From Hydrogenophaga pseudoflava (GTDB lineage Bacteria; Pseudomonadota; Gammaproteobacteria; Burkholderiales; Burkholderiaceae_C), in contig NZ_JAVHJP010000001.1 in assembly GCF_031020795.1 (NCBI RefSeq), positions 470,751 to 534,750 on the forward strand: 64,000 nt of DNA, read 5' to 3'. Both the position numbers and the translations under genes were made by a program. This document shows, in pieces, positions 62,498 to 64,000 of this stretch. How positions within the stretch are numbered: position 1 is the stretch's first letter; every line of letters begins with the position of its first letter. The notes beneath the pieces are model-generated. The model had not been told where the DNA came from. It worked only from the letters and a program-made list of their open reading frames with translations, and ran no database searches.

Positions 62498-63298
62498 TCA
62501 GGACAGCGTGGAACCGGAAGGAGCGCCCGGTTCGGCCGCCACTTTGGGCCGTACCAGGGATTGGACGTCCAGCATCAGCTGGCGGGTCCGGAACACCCGG
62601 ACGCCGCTATGGTAGTGCAGCAGGGCCCGCAACTGGGGCTGCAGACTCTGCTGGCAGCCGGCGCAGGCGCGCAGGCCGGCGATCAGCGGATCGTGGTCGT
62701 CCAGTGCGGCCTGCAGCAGCCGCCACTGGCCGGACGTCAGCGCATGCGCATCGTCCTCGTGCGCCACGCGCAGCCCGGACTCGGCACCCAGCACATACGA
62801 CACCCCATCCTGCAACGGGGCCAGCGTACTGCCCTCGCAGGACAGATCGGGCAGCAATCCGGTGTCGCGCAACAGCAGCAGCTCGAAAGCGCGCAGGATC
62901 AGTTGCCGGGCGTCGGACTTTTCGGCCAGCAACTGGACCGCCAGCGCGTAATGGTCGAACAGCCCCGGGTGGGGGTCGTCGCGCGCGAGCAGCCGCATCA
63001 GCAGCTCGTTGAGGTAGCTCCCGGACATCAGCGCATCGCCTGTGGGCATGACGTGCCCGCCCTGCCATTGCGCCGCCTTGAGCGTGCGCACTTCGGCGTC
63101 GCCGCCCCAGCTCAGCAGCAGCGGCTGCAGCGGCAGCAGCACGGGGCGGAACTGCGATGTCGGCTTCTTGACGCCTTTGGCCACCAGGGCCATGCGGCCA
63201 TGGCGGCGGGTGAAGACTTCGAGGATGAGACTGGACTCGCTCCAGTCGTAGCGGTGCAGGACGAAAGCGGGTTCTTCAGAGGTCCGGCGCGTGGCCAT
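62498..63298 (-). CDS. recO: DNA repair protein RecO
   Basis: Mediator of RecA loading in the RecFOR pathway and of strand annealing. The 266 residues start with an OB fold ([38 protein letters not shown]) and continue with helices and a partial zinc-site-like [16 protein letters not shown] near the end. The stop lies 2 nt before the pdxJ start; era is 6 nt upstream. Typical length for betaproteobacteria. Confidence 0.95.
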   Translation of the reverse strand: MATRRTSEEPAFVLHRYDWSESSLILEVFTRRHGRMALVAKGVKKPTSQFRPVLLPLQPLLLSWGGDAEVRTLKAAQWQGGHVMPTGDALMSGSYLNELLMRLLARDDPHPGLFDHYALAVQLLAEKSDARQLILRAFELLLLRDTGLLPDLSCEGSTLAPLQDGVSYVLGAESGLRVAHEDDAHALTSGQWRLLQAALDDHDPLIAGLRACAGCQQSLQPQLRALLHYHSGVRVFRTRQLMLDVQSLVRPKVAAEPGAPSGSTLS

Positions 63299-63304
63299 GC
63301 GAGA

Positions 63305-64000
63305 TCACTCGTAGCCGAAGGAGCGCACACGCGCATCGTCGTCGGCCCAGCCCGAGCGCACTTTCACCCACAGTTCCAGGAACACCTTGCAGTCCCAGAT
63401 CTTCTCCAGCTCCTGACGGGCCTCGGTGCCGATGCGCTTGAGCTTCTCGCCCTTCTCGCCGATCACCATGCCCTTGTGGCCCTCGCGCTCGACCACGATG
63501 GTGGCCGCGATGCGTTTGAGTCCACCCTCTTCCTCGAACTTGTCGATCACCACCGTCGAGGTGTAGGGCAGTTCGTCACCAGTCAGGCGGAACAGCTTCT
63601 CGCGCACCATCTCGGCGGCCATGAAGCGCTCGCTGCGGTCGGTCAGCTCCTCGGGGTCGTGCATCCAGGCCTGCTGCGGCAGGTACCTGGCGCAAATCGC
63701 GAACAGGCGCTCGACGTCCCGGGCATTCTTGGCCGACATCGGCACGAACTCGGCAAACGGGTGTTTCTCCTGCATCGACTTCAGCCAAGGCGCCAACTCG
63801 CCGCGACGGTGCACCAGATCGAATTTGTTGGCCAGCAGCACCACGGGCACGTCCGACGGCAGCAGTTCCATCACCTTGGCGTCGGCCGGGTGGAAATGCC
63901 CGGCTTCCACGACGAAAAGAATCAGGTCGACATCGGTCACCGCACCCAGCACCGTTTTGTTGAGCGAGCGGTTCAGCGCATTCCCGTGCCGTGTCTGGAA
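63305..64000 (-). CDS. era: GTPase Era (partial, cut by the window edge)
   Basis: Ribosome-assembly GTPase that binds the 3' end of 16S rRNA. The window holds the C-terminal part: [25 protein letters not shown] follows the missing G3 DTPG motif, LLANKFDLV is the G4 NKxD motif, and the KH domain with [29 protein letters not shown] ends the protein. The coding frame runs past position 64000, so the start and the P-loop lie outside the window; this is an edge effect, not a broken gene. recO follows after 6 nt. Confidence 0.96.
   Translation of the reverse strand, partial: FQTRHGNALNRSLNKTVLGAVTDVDLILFVVEAGHFHPADAKVMELLPSDVPVVLLANKFDLVHRRGELAPWLKSMQEKHPFAEFVPMSAKNARDVERLFAICARYLPQQAWMHDPEELTDRSERFMAAEMVREKLFRLTGDELPYTSTVVIDKFEEEGGLKRIAATIVVEREGHKGMVIGEKGEKLKRIGTEARQELEKIWDCKVFLELWVKVRSGWADDDARVRSFGYE

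Overview
The window is GC-rich chromosome (most coding DNA looks about 65-70% GC) from a betaproteobacterium. The family is best matched by Burkholderiales, probably Comamonadaceae (Hydrogenophaga/Acidovorax-like). This rests on gene order (asd-fimV-truA-trpFBA-accD, and era-recO-pdxJ-acpS-nagZ on the other strand), on the MutS, GlnS and Asd sequences, and on the complete hut cluster. This is recognition from memory; no database was searched. No rRNA, tRNA or CRISPR array was seen.

Layout. 1-2.76 kb is the right end of an integrative element: a small Cys/His protein, an excisionase-like protein, a short HTH protein and a tyrosine integrase whose 3' end runs into the 5' end of mutS. 2.75-13.3 kb is core: mutS overlapped by a solitary Anbu proteasome-like gene, an alpha/beta hydrolase, a PAS histidine kinase, a DUF1439 lipoprotein-uppP pair, two small membrane proteins and a LytS/LytTR-type two-component pair. 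At 13.31-13.64 kb lies a long near-palindromic repeat. 13.7-21.8 kb is the histidine-utilization cluster: hutC faces a YjiH-type transporter-hutU-hutH-hutD-hutI-hutG, with a visible promoter and operator between. 21.9-30.7 kb holds a secreted Pro/Tyr/His-rich protein, a DUF924 protein, kefF-kefC, glutaminase, a YjjJ-type HipA kinase and an SDR/DoxX/DUF2269 operon. That operon and the GbsR-family gene upstream of it both carry the same 18-bp palindrome.

30.8-38 kb is an accessory hotspot. It holds a mntA antitoxin with a decayed hepT toxin, glnS, a strongly AT-rich P-loop ATPase of the Sll1717 type (defence-like), a UvrD helicase remnant, an XRE antitoxin with a deleted AbiEii toxin, a broken cold-shock/Excalibur gene and a membrane gene with a damaged end. 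Both toxin genes have lost their catalytic segments while both antitoxin genes are open.

38-50.7 kb returns to host genes, many of unknown function (GAF protein, phytase-like esterase, DUF3014, DUF2235 hydrolase, YghU, a PAS kinase, CheV, M14 peptidase, DUF2322). 50.7-60.2 kb is a conserved core run: a probable 33-codon leader peptide rich in Ile/Lys/Thr codons ahead of asd, then fimV, truA, trpF, trpB, trpA, accD and a LON-domain protein. 60.2-64.0 kb on the minus strand is era-recO-pdxJ-acpS-nagZ, tightly packed and cut by the window edge inside era.

The items that most deserve follow-up are the asd leader peptide with alternative hairpins, the AT-rich ATPase in the toxin-antitoxin graveyard, the re-headed mutS at the element junction, the paired GbsR operators, and the large palindrome at 13.3-13.6 kb.
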